Assembly (NCBI GenBank): GCA_963691705.1
Contig: OY829537.1
Span: 18,848,078 to 18,912,077 of the forward strand
Direction: 5' to 3'
DNA: 64,000 bases
DNA from: Viola odorata
Taxonomy: Eukaryota > Streptophyta > Magnoliopsida > Malpighiales > Violaceae
Shown here: piece after piece, positions 34,348-45,381 of the stretch
Layout of the letters: every line of letters begins with the position of its first letter
Numbering within the stretch: position 1 is the first letter of the stretch
Program-made: the position numbers and the translations under genes
The notes under the pieces: generated by a model
Seen by the model: only the letters and a program-made list of their open reading frames with translations
The model's database searches: none
What the model was told of the DNA's origin: nothing

Positions 34348-36999
34348 CTAAAAGTTGAAATAATAGAAAGAGAGGTTTACATACCTTCAAATCTTGTGGC
34401 ATTTTTCACTTTTTAGGAACTTATGTACCATAAATAATGGTATCTCTGATTATTGCTCATTTAGGATGTAAAATATATTTTTTCTCACCATCCTCACAGT
34501 GTATGAGATAAATATATGAATTTCGATTCTATGGTTACGATTCTATACCATATATGTCTTTTTCGTTCCATCGAAAATCAATTTTATAGTATAAACGCTT
34601 GAGCCCCCTCCATGCCTTACAATAACGATTCCTTTTACGACCCTAACAATACCGATGTTGTCCACAAATCAAATTGTTTTGTACATTTTGTGTATTATAA
34701 ATTCACTTGACCGTCTATAGCTCGTTTACCTGTGCTCGGGGTGGAAGTTTTGTATGACCGAATATGAGCAATTTGGGTCTTGATATCAAGCATAAACCGT
34801 AGGCCGAATGTCACAATTAATTTGTTCTTTTTTTCAACGGGCTACTTATTACTTAATTTTCAACTCGTTTCAACAATCGAATAAAAAATTATACTTATTT
34901 TTCGACTCAACATAATTGGATTCCGCTTCTTGTTTTGTTTTTTCTTTTCCAACCGATCCAAAACTTATTGCCTATTTATTCCACTATCAATAATCTCAAT
35001 ACTAAGTTGAGAATTACAGTCTCTTAATAGATCATTGACTTAATTACACCCAAATTGGCCTAGATCTCCCGGGGAAAAAGTGCCGGTGGTGACTGTGGTC
35101 ACATCTCATTAGGGCCTTTGTGCTTTGTCCTAAGCGAACTACGTTGTTGGGGGGTGGGTGGGTGGGTACAACCCAATAGCTGTAGTGCTGTACCATGCCA
35201 TAGTTCCCTTAGCCCCTACCAAAAATACAATATTAAAAAAAAACACAAAATGCAAAGTTGAAAACACAATGGTACAAAAATAAAAGTTACTCATTATATA
35301 TATTATTATATTTAAAAAAATTACTAACTCAAATTAAAGTATTTTAAATGCGCCCCACGGATGGAAATATAATTAATCACAAAATTCATAAGATATATTT
35401 TTTTCCAGAAAAAGAGAGACGAGAAGCGACTCCTGCCAGCTACCAAAACTAAATTCTATGTGAGGTTAAAATGTCAAAGCAGGGGGATCTGGTATGTATC
35501 ATGTTCATAAATAAATGTGTGATCATCATAGCAGAAGAACACGGGCCCAGATTTCCCGACAAGGCTTGAATTTTTATTTGGATCTTGTCCCTATATCACT
35601 AACCCACCTAACGCCAGACCCGGATCCGGCGCCCAGCCCCCTCTCTTTTATGTTACGGGGCTACGCTTGTTGTGATTATATGGTACACCTACCTTCCATG
35701 AATTAAAATCATATTACTAGTTTTATTATTTCTCAAAATATGTTAATTATTTTATTTCATATTTGTAATTTTAATTAATATCTTTATATGAAAAAACTTA
35801 TCACATAACAACAGTCTTTATAAAAATAAAAATAATATTTTATACTCTTTTTAGTCGTTTTCAATTTAACAACCGTACTTTCATAAATATTTTAACCAAA
35901 TACTTTAATAAATTTGACAAACAACACTTCTTCCAACCACACAAGAAAAATCAAATCAATAATAAATAATGATTACACTATAGTTTTACATGCGAGTTGG
36001 TCACGTTCATATCCTGTATTGACCGTGATCAATAATTCCAATGAACACCTTTTTTTTCATGGAAGATCGAGAGGTAGCGGAATTAAGTGAGCAGGCCAGG
36101 GCACCAAATTTCTAGATATGCATGTAATATCTGAAGTATGTCTATGCTTACCCTTCAAGCTACGCATGACGACGCGCACTTTTAATTTGCGGATTTCTTC
36201 CTTTCCTTTTTTTCAAATTTCTAAATATGAATGTTAGCCTTGAGCTTAATTAAGAGATAATAGTGGTTAATTATGAGTAAGAAAACAAGATCCAGATTTT
36301 GCAGAAAGCTAAAATGATTTAGGTGAGGATTTTTTTTTATAAATAAAATAAAACAATCTATCTTACTTTATTTACTTTATCTAGGTGTAACATGTAATAT
36401 AGAGATTTGTTCAAAGAAAAACCTATATATAGATTAGAAGTCATTATTCTAGATTTATCATAACGAATTATCACCAATACAGCTTATAGATCACTGCTCC
36501 AGCACATGTATCTTGTACATGAAAAAACAACTTTTGGAGAGCGCATTATTCTTTAATGAATTAATACGGTGAGCGAAATAAATTTAGAAGATGGGTGAGA
36601 ATATACTAAATTACATTGTTTTTTTATAAAGGAAAACTTATATGATTTTCGCTTCTTGACAAGGTTTCTCATTATTTAGCCCATCCCAATTACACAGTAT
36701 GAAATTCAAATTATAGAAATCACTTGAAACCCTTTCTTTTTTTTCCTTAGGTAAGAAATTCAAGTGATTTTATATAATTTTAAATTTATCGAATTACTGG
36801 AGTTTTGAAAAGAAAAAAAGGAAAGGGAAAAAAGAAACAGAGCAATCCTAATTTGACTCACTTAGTCCAACTGTTAACGATAGCATCGAATGAGTAGGCC
36901 CACAACGAAATGCAAAATGCTACTAAATCACTGAGAAGCCTATAATTCGGCCCAAATAAAAAAGCCCAACCCAAAATATCCCCTCCACAAATTTTAACA
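29653..36999. other. AT-rich gene desert
   Basis: More than 7 kb with no recognised gene, RNA or transposon terminus. It holds short microsatellites: TA runs at about 33420-33436 and 34250-34269, and a TAA/TTA palindromic run at about 34303-34350. It also holds the G-rich tract at 35149-35167. Open frames up to 66 codons look like chance. The part beyond 29563 includes upstream MIR390 sequence. Confidence 0.4.
35149..35167 (+). other. Potential G-quadruplex tract
   Basis: GGGGGGTGGGTGGGTGGG: four G runs of at least three joined by single T loops, the most stable class of intramolecular quadruplex in vitro. Confidence 0.6.
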
Positions 37000-37007
37000 T
37001 TCCCGCC
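37000..37007 (+). promoter_or_regulatory. E2F site in the BRCA2 promoter
   Basis: TTCCCGCC matches the E2F consensus TTSSCGSS, 109 bp upstream of the start codon. S-phase expression through E2F is usual for homologous recombination genes. Confidence 0.5.
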
Positions 37008-37115
37008 CTTTTGAATTTAACAACATTTTCGAAACACAGACAGTCAGACAGAGAGACGATTTTACTTTACCATTTCGCTCTCAGAAAAGAAATCCCTAAT
37101 CCAACAATAAAAAAG

Positions 37116-40100
37116 ATGCCCACATGGCAGATATTTTCCGACGCCGGAAATAATTTCCGGTGGGAGGTATCCGGCCAAATCCTCCACTCTGAATCCTCCG
37201 CAGATGAGCCAAACGGCGCCGCGGTTCATACCTCCATTTCTGGCCACCGCCTTCCTTCGATGGCGGATCTACTGTTGCAAGGTACTCTCTCATCGTTTAC
37301 TTGTAGAATACATACACGTATGTAGACGCGACCTTATTTGCGTATTTGTTTCCGGCAGGCTGTTCTAAGCTTCTAGAGAAAAGCGAGGAAGAAGGAGCTG
37401 GAAGTGCACCGGTGTTCCGCACCGGATCAGCAAAATATGTTGCATTAAAACATTCTTCAATTGCAAAAGCTTTGTCCGTTCTGGGTGATGATGCAGCCGC
37501 TGCCACCGCTGCCACCGCTTCCAGTTAATATTTCTATCACCATTTTTACTTACTTTATATCATTTGTTTGATTTCTTAATATTGCATTCTCGATTAATGA
37601 ATCCTAATATTTTTTGACATACTCGTAACTGTTGATTAGTTGAACTTCATGCTACATTTAGCACGGTTTTGTGACATGATATGGATTATGCATCATAATA
37701 AGGTTGAATGTAGCGAATATTAGATAACAACTAGTAAACAATATGGAGGGTTGTGTGATTTTTGATTTGGAGTATGTTTTTGTGTCTTCTTTTACATCTA
37801 CATGCATAAACAATCCTGTATTACCCGTAGGTACGGTTGGCAAAAGAGATAATGCGTCTGGTCTTTCCAATTCCCTCTTCAGTACTGCGTCTGGGAAGTC
37901 AGTTGATATATCATCTGCGGGTCTGGTGAGAGCCAAGACGTTACTGGGATTAGAAGAAAATGATTGTTCTAATTTTCAAGTCTTCCAACAGCCAAGGAAA
38001 TTGGCTGCACCTAATGGAGCATTTGAACACCAGAATTTGTCAAGTTTGAAGGGGATTAAAAATAGTGGGATTGCTGAAGAGGATAGTCCAGAGTTACTGC
38101 AAACCAAAATGCAAAATTCTGCTCCGAAACCGCCTCCAATCAAATTCCACACTGCTGGTGGGAGATCCTTATCCATTTCAAGTGATGCATTGGAACGTGC
38201 AAGGAGCCTTCTAGGTGACCCAGACCTGGGAAGTTTCTTAAATGAGGGGGAAGCAATGGATTCAGCTTACCAAGACAGTAGATTCCATGATGTTTCATTC
38301 AACGAGGGAAAAAACTTGTGCTCTCGTTTTACCCATCCTGGAGCCGCAAAGAACAAGAACATCCCAAAAACTTTCATTTCTCCTCTTAAATCATCTAAAC
38401 ATCAGATTCAATCCGTCAATGCAGAAAAGAAGATTTTGGGGGATAACTTGATCACAAAATTCGATGCAGTTGGTGACGGGGATGTTTGTGCGTTGGATAA
38501 CGACACCGGTTCTGTATGCAAACCTTTAAGGAATGGATCTTCTGTGCCAGCTACAAAAGCAGATAATTCTTTATCAAATGGTATCAGTTGGATTACTCCA
38601 CTGGCAGGGGCATTGCGTGTGCCATTGGTTGATATTTCAAATACAAATGGAAAAATGCATGCAAATAATGGACAAACTAATAGCCAAAAGAAGAGACCTG
38701 AAAGAGGAAGTTACATATCTCCATTCAAGAGGCCCCGTTGTTCAAAATTTAAAACCCCTTTGAATAAGAATGTCTCGTATGTTCCTAGTGGTAAAACTTC
38801 CAAAATCTTTTCGGTTAACTTTCTCTTGTTGTTAGTTGTTGTGTTTTGCTCCTTATTCAAGGAATATGATCCATCAGGTTTACCTACTTTATCTTCTGGA
38901 AATTCGGGCGGTAGAAGAACTGTTTCTGTGAAATACCCTTTCCAGTTTCATAGGATGTATATCAAGGAATATTTTGGGGCTCCTTTCTCAGATAAGAGCA
39001 AGGTATAAACTCTAAAAGCTGTTGCTTACCTCAAAAGGAAAAGGTGTTTACCATCAAACATATTTGTGTGCAGATAGAGATTGGTGAACACCCTGAAAGA
39101 TGGATCACATCAGATACTGCAGACAAGTATACATTTTACAGTGAATCTGGTCCGAATTGCATTGGGGCAGATGCTTTTTACGACATGCTGGCTCGGTCTG
39201 GAGCTTCAGTGCAACATGCTTCCAAAGGGTAACTTTCTCTCATTTGTGTATTTCCTTGCAGGAGTGATGTTTACAGCTGCAATGGTCTCTCAGCCTGCAG
39301 TTGTGCATTTGATAATCCATATGAAGTTTGTGGCTGTTACTTGCTTTGTGAAAATTGTGGCATCCATGTGAATAGCACAAAATGTTGAAATATCTATCCG
39401 CATGATACTGGTCTTGATGCTTTTTGTTTAGATTAGTTTGGTGAGATGATTGTGGTGGGGTTATGAACTTTGATTCCATTTTACACTTTAGCAACTGTTT
39501 ATAGCATTCTTGTATGCAGATGGTATCGGAGTCTTTATTCACCTGCTTTTTTGGCAAATTATTAACCCACACCATTTTCCCATGTGTCAAAGGTGGGTAA
39601 CAAATCACTACAAATGGATAGTTTGGAAACTTGCGTGTTATGAGAGAAGCCGACCAGCAAAATCCACTTCAAATTTTTTAACAGTATCCAATGTCCTTGA
39701 GGAATTGAAATATAGGTATCTAAGTTATTTCAAGATCCATGTTTGTTCAAGTTCACAAGAAGTTTGAACTGGACATTACATACAATTCCTTTTCATAGGT
39801 ACGAGAGAGAAGCAAATCATGGACACCGTTCTGCGATTAAGAGAATTCTGGATGGGGATGCTCAACCTTCTTCAATGATGATTCTGTGCATTTCAGCTAT
39901 CCACTTCAGTTGTGAACAAAAGAATGAGACTCATATAGTACCACCAAATGGAACTGAAAGTAGCAATGCTGCAAAAGTGGAACTAACTGATGGGTGGTAT
40001 GAAACTGGAATTGGTAATGGTCATATTCACACCACCTTCAGCATTTTCTAAGTCATTCTTTGTTGCAGGTATTCTCTTGATGCCTTTTTGGATGTATCAC

Positions 40101-42840
40101 TGTCCAAGTGTCTTGGTGCTGGAAAACTGTTTGTGGGACAGAAACTCCGAGTATGAGACTATCATCTGAGGTTTAGATTCCTGTTTTATTAAATAGATCC
40201 TGTTATGGATGCCTCTTCCTCACTGTTAAATTTTCTTCTGTGAAGTTATGGGGAGCAGGAATATATGGTTGGGCTGGCCCTGTTTCACCTCTTGAGGTTG
40301 TCACGCATTTTATGTCCTAAATGAAGTTAATTGTTGAGATGCTATACTTTCTTCCACATGATACATGTATACTTTTTTTGGCTTGAAATTGCAGGCATCA
40401 AGTGAAGTTAGTTTGTTGTTGCATATAAATGGGACCTACAGAACTCATTGGGCTGAGCGACTAGGATTTTGTAAGATTTCTTTCATTTGTGCTCTGTTGT
40501 TGCATGAAACACACAAGTCTTTGACCCATGTAAAAACTTCTGTAATAAATCCTCATTCATGATTATTGAAACTTTTCCATAGGTAAAGGTGTTGGTGCTC
40601 CTTTGGCTTTTAGGTGCATAAAGAGTAACGGGGGTCCTGTCCCTCAGACATTAATTGGTGTTACCCGGATTTATCCTCTTCTCTACAAGGAGAAGTAATC
40701 TAAACCTGTCCTTTTTACCGGTCAGTTAGAGTGACAATGGTGGTTTCAGAATGGTAAATGTATTCTTTGTTTCTCATTCTAGGTTAAGTAATGGTGGATC
40801 TATCGTGAGATCAGAGAGGATGGAATCTAAACTGATGCAGTTGTACAATCAGAGGTGACTTCTGTGTTCCTAAGCTATGCACTTCAAGTGTGCTCACAAT
40901 GCTGAACATAATAGTATCCCTTCTCTATATGGAAACAAAAAATGTTGTTATATATTCAATACTATCAGCTTTAAATTTAGCTAGATGGTATATTCTATTA
41001 TACCACTGTAGGCAATTTCAATTTGTTTGTTCCTCTGATGAAAACAACTTGTTGTGCACATTGCTTTTTGTACTGTAGGCGCACTGCTCTTATAGAGGGA
41101 ATTGTTTCAGAGTTCCAAAGAGGCATGAAAGGTTCCCATATCTATTGTGATAGTGATAGTGAAGAAGGAGCAAAAATTCTAAAATTACTTGAGATGGCAG
41201 CTGAGCCAGAAGTTCTGATGGCTGAGATGCGTCCCGAGCAACTTGCGTCTTTTGCATCCTATCAAGCAAAAGTAGAGGTGGGTTCCAGGTGTTTTACTTG
41301 AAATATTTTGATGTATAGAAAGTATTTATTAACCTGAAGCCCTGCCTTAGGCAACGAGTCAGCTGCATATGCAAAGAGCAATTGAGAAAGCTTTGCAAGA
41401 TGCAGGCCTAGGGGTGAGAGACGTGACTCCCTTCATGAGGATTAGAGTTGTTGGCTTAATTAATGGTGAAAGAAAAAAAGGTGTCCCCAAAGAAGGCATA
41501 ATAACAATCTGGAACCCAACAGAGAAGCAGGTGAATACAAGTGTGGCTCTGCTTTTATTTGTTTGCAATATCTTCATCCCTCTCCCTCACTCTCTGTGTG
41601 CACACTCTTCCCTACACAAGCACCGATTCTTCTCTTCGCCGGCTAGTGTTGAACTATCATGCAATTTGTTCTCTTGATCTCCTGCTAAGTATTTAATTAA
41701 ATTTATATTTGTAACAGCAAAGTGATCTGGCTGAGGGTCAAGCCTATTGTGTAGCAGGACTAGTACCAGTAAACTCTGAGTCAAATACACTTTACTTGCA
41801 AGCAAAAGGAACTACAACCAAGTGGCATCTCTTATCACCCACGGCAATCCAAAGCTTCCAGTAAGCCTCCCTTTCTGTCATCTGCTATCATAGCAATAGA
41901 AACTTGCTAATAATTACACAATGCAGGCCGTTTTTCAGCCCTCGAGCATCAGCATCGTTGTTAAGTTTGGGTGAAGTTCCACTTTCCAGGTGAAATTTAC
42001 ATCCAATCTTTTATTAGCTCGTCTACTTTTTTTTTCTTGTTTCAGAATGAAGTGAAATTAACAATTTCTTTTATTTTCTTCATACAGTGAATTTGATATT
42101 GCTGCATTTGTTTTATATGTGGGAGAGGTTTATAAAGATACTCAGCAAATGAAGCAGTGGGTGTTTGTGTGTGATAGCTCCATTTCTAGCTTACAATCAG
42201 AAGACACGTCCAAGTCTTTACTTGCCATCAGCTTCTCTTCACCGTATGTTGAAGAAGCTGATTCATTTTCGCCTATCAACTGTAATCTTGTTGGATCCAC
42301 GGTAAGTGCAATTTATTTCCTTTTAAATTTTGTTCCATAGCATTATTGTTTATTTCACCTTCATAAATTATATTGGTTCAGTTGATCAGCTTATACTAGT
42401 TTTTAGTTGATTCAATGTGAAAGTAGTTGAAATGTGGGCCAAACGCGCTGTTAACTATGAAATTTAGGAAATTGGAAAAGTTTATAGAAAATAGTCAGAT
42501 TCTCACCTCTTGTTGCCTCTTCAGGTTGGTTTCCACAATCTTATCAAGAGAGCCAGGGACACAACAAATGATCTCTGGATAGCTGAAGCCACAGAGAATT
42601 CAACTTACTGGTTCAATTTTGATTCCCCAAATTGTGCGCATCTCAAAAATGCTGCTGTTTCAACTCGAAGCTGGGCAAATAACTCTGGCTTGGTGCGCAA
42701 TGTAGTGTTTTATTTCTAAGGTTTCAGATTGCTATATCAGGTGCACACTTCCAATTTACTATGCTTCTCTTGGATTTATGCAGATCATAGAAGAACTTAA
42801 GGAGAAAGTTTTATTTATTATTGGCGACTGTAAAGGCTAG
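37116..42840 (+). CDS. BRCA2: BRCA2 homologue (RAD51 loader in homologous recombination)
   Basis: Eighteen exons, phases consistent: 37116-37281, 37359-37523, 37831-39002, 39074-39228, 39593-39715, 39799-39996, 40069-40150, 40246-40296, 40395-40470, 40583-40694, 40783-40854, 41079-41277, 41351-41530, 41718-41860, 41927-41989, 42088-42301, 42525-42692 and 42784-42840. The total is 1131 residues, typical of plant BRCA2. The N-terminus has WQIFSDAGNNFRWEVSGQ. Three BRC-type RAD51-binding repeats are visible: VFRTGSAKYV (about residue 73), SLFSTASGKSV (about 126) and IKFHTAGGRSL (about 214). The DSS1-binding helical domain starts near KYPFQFHRMYIKEYFG and is followed by WVTNHYKWIVWKLACYER and OB folds (LFVGQKLR..GIYGWAGPVSP, GVGAPLAFRC). 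It acts in the nucleus in meiosis and break repair. Residues encoded at 38814-38861 (VNFLLLLVVVF) look like a retained 48-bp intron. Confidence 0.95.
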
Positions 42841-44172
42841 CCGGTATGTGGAGCCAATTCGAGCAAACTGGTAGTGGTAAGTGGTTCATATAATTGTTGT
42901 TCAAAGTGTATGTGTAACGTCTACTGGGGTAGCATGCTATGATAATTTGGTCAAGTCACTGATGAAGTTTTCTCGGTAATCTGTTTGATGATGAAGTTTT
43001 TTGGGTTAATCTGTTTGATGACAGAAAGTCATACAAGATGGGAAAGGGAAGGCCTGTTGGCAAAAGATACAGCAAGGAAGGATATCCAAGCGAATGTCTG
43101 ATGGGTCATTGGCGCAATGTGGTATGAAACTGAACCCCACAATTATGACTTATGAGCATTCTCTAAACAAAAGAGAGTTACCATTTCACCTACAAGGTTT
43201 TTAACACCGATGTCCACTAGAAGAAATCTGTAGATATTACAAACTCCATGCATAGAAGGAGCTCCGTTGGGCGCGGCTATTGCCATGAAATCAATCAGCT
43301 GACATGGTTGGTGGTTTCCAGTTTTGAGACTTGAAGTTGTAGCATAAGCAATTTATGCATTTTGATCAGGGCATCAGTAGAGAATTAGTTTAGCTTTATT
43401 GTTCTTAACGCATGAAGCAACATAAATGTCACACATGCTTGTAAATAACTGAGAATCAATAATGTTATAACGATGAACTCTTTTTTTTTCCCCAGAAAAG
43501 TGATAAACTCTTGTGTTACCCATAATTTGCATGTAAGACTGAGTTAAAGTGTTTTATTTATTTATTTATTTTAAAATCCTAAATGAATTGCGGACATTAA
43601 GGAAAACAATTAAAATCAGAAGTTTGGTTTTTTTCTTTTTCATCATTCATTATACTAGAAAGTAGAAAGTGGAATTGAATTCTCACCATTTATGGGTATA
43701 AAATTTTGTCTCAGACACTAGCTGTGCATTTTGCATGCTTGTCCCAAACAGTACTGGCGACTGTTAAAAGGCCAAGCAAGCTAGAAGGCCACGTGGCAAT
43801 ATAATAGGTGTCACAGACTTGGAGTCATGATATTTACATAATTATCCTTACAGAATCGAAATGGACCACGTAGCTGAGGGGTAAAAGCTAAACCTGTTTT
43901 TGTAAAATGACAACCATACATGACCATGCAACCCTTTTATCTAAAATAACACTTACCTGCAAAAATCCCAAGAACTTTCCAATTTTCGATTCGATTCTCT
44001 GCATAAAACCCAGAAAGAAACTTTGTTTTCTGTACCCTCAAATGAAACCAATACCACACACATTTGCTTCTTTGTTTTATCTGTCTATTTAAACAAACAA
44101 CCTATCCATTTCTATCTCTTCTTCAAAAGTAGAAAGACAAATAGACCTACAAGAAACAGAAAATTGATAACT
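42841..44172. other. 3' flank of BRCA2 and promoter of the BZR1-like gene
   Basis: Transcribed-looking but non-coding sequence near 42841-43140 (likely 3' UTR or an alternative last intron), then AT-rich intergenic DNA. Nothing else recognised. Confidence 0.4.
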
Positions 44173-44859
44173 ATGGTAACCGGGGAGAAACGAGCATTGA
44201 CTGGATGCATCAAGACCAGCAGGGGTCCTTGGACTGTTCGCCGGATCGCCAAGAATGGAGATCTTCTAACCAAGTTCCGGTACCCGACGGAGAAGGAGCG
44301 CCAGAAGAACAAGGAGAGGGAGCGTAGACGACGCGCCGTTGCCAAGAACATCTTTGATGGGCTCCGACGACATGGAAACTACAAACTTCCGAAACATCCG
44401 GACAACAATGACATCCTCAAAGCTGTGTGTGAAGAAGCTGGTTGGCTTGTTGAAGAAGATGGCACTATTTTCAAGAAGGTATATATAAACTTTCTTGCAA
44501 TTTTTACTTTCTTTAGGATCAAGATTTAAATTATTATTAATTTTTTTTTGGGTTATGGCATTTTCTTAATTTGGGATTTTTTTTCTTTTTCTTTTGGGTT
44601 TAAAAAAATGAAGAATGGCCAGGAGAAGTTCATGTCGCCAAGCAACACAGGCTCTTCCTATCATGCTGATCAGTTGAAGGAAAGAGATGACGATTACTGC
44701 ACTTGCAACAATTATATGGAGTTGAAGTGCTCTGCATCATTTGGAGTTCGGACCGAGTCATGGCCGAGTCAAGATTACTGCACCAATGTGTTTTCTGAGC
44801 CGAGTCATGGAGAAGGGTTTAAGCTTAACCTTTCACTCTCTCTGTCATTGGAGAACTAA
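44173..44859 (+). CDS. BES1/BZR1 family transcription factor, short form with C-terminal EAR motif
   Basis: Exons 44173-44478 and 44614-44859 give 183 residues. The N-terminal half is the BES1/BZR1 DNA-binding domain: [20 protein letters not shown], then [31 protein letters not shown]. Known members bind E-box and BRRE sites and carry brassinosteroid output. The N-terminus [16 protein letters not shown] replaces the usual leader. Exon 2 is only 81 codons and lacks the long Ser/Thr-rich GSK3 phosphorylation region, PEST and 14-3-3 sites of canonical members (about 300-330 residues). It ends [12 protein letters not shown], a terminal LxLxL EAR repressor motif. The ATG at 44173 is the first in frame near the domain. 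Likely a constitutive repressor insensitive to BIN2-type kinases; this is inference. Confidence 0.85.
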
Positions 44860-45381
44860 TTGAGGATGGGTCATGGAAATCAATTGAAAAAAGGAAAAAA
44901 ATATAAATATATTAGTATATTTTATAGGAGGAGCGAGCAAGGAGAATGGCATACTTGAATCAAATGTTAATATATTATTATTATTTAGGGATGTGAAATA
45001 TGTGATGGAACAATTTAATGAATCGGTTTAATTAATAGAAAGAAAAGGGTAATTTTACTTTTTATTGATTGGAGGCAGCTTTTTATGTTTCTGATTGATT
45101 GATTTAAATATATTATCAAAAGTTGCTTCTTTCCTTTTTTTACTACAGAGTTGCTAAAATTTGATGGTACCATTACCAAAAATGCGTTTTGTTGTCCGCC
45201 TGAAAAAAGAAAAAGTTGACACCATGAGTTTTACATTTTGCTTCTAAAGAATCAGAGTTTCAGCATCAATTACACGATTTCCATTCGGAAGACAAACATG
45301 AACTGCATTCGATTCGTTTTCCTATTTCTGTACGGCTGTACCAATCACCAACACCTGTAATGGATACATTTTTGCTTGCTT
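44860..45381. other. Convergent intergenic space between BZR1-like and TBL genes
   Basis: AT-rich 3' flanks; no feature recognised. Confidence 0.4.

Noticed and set aside
37743..37830. Upstream extension of BRCA2 exon 3 to a Met at 37743
   Set aside because: The segment before the acceptor at 37830 is intronic; splicing from exon 2 (37523) gives an uninterrupted BRCA2 frame.
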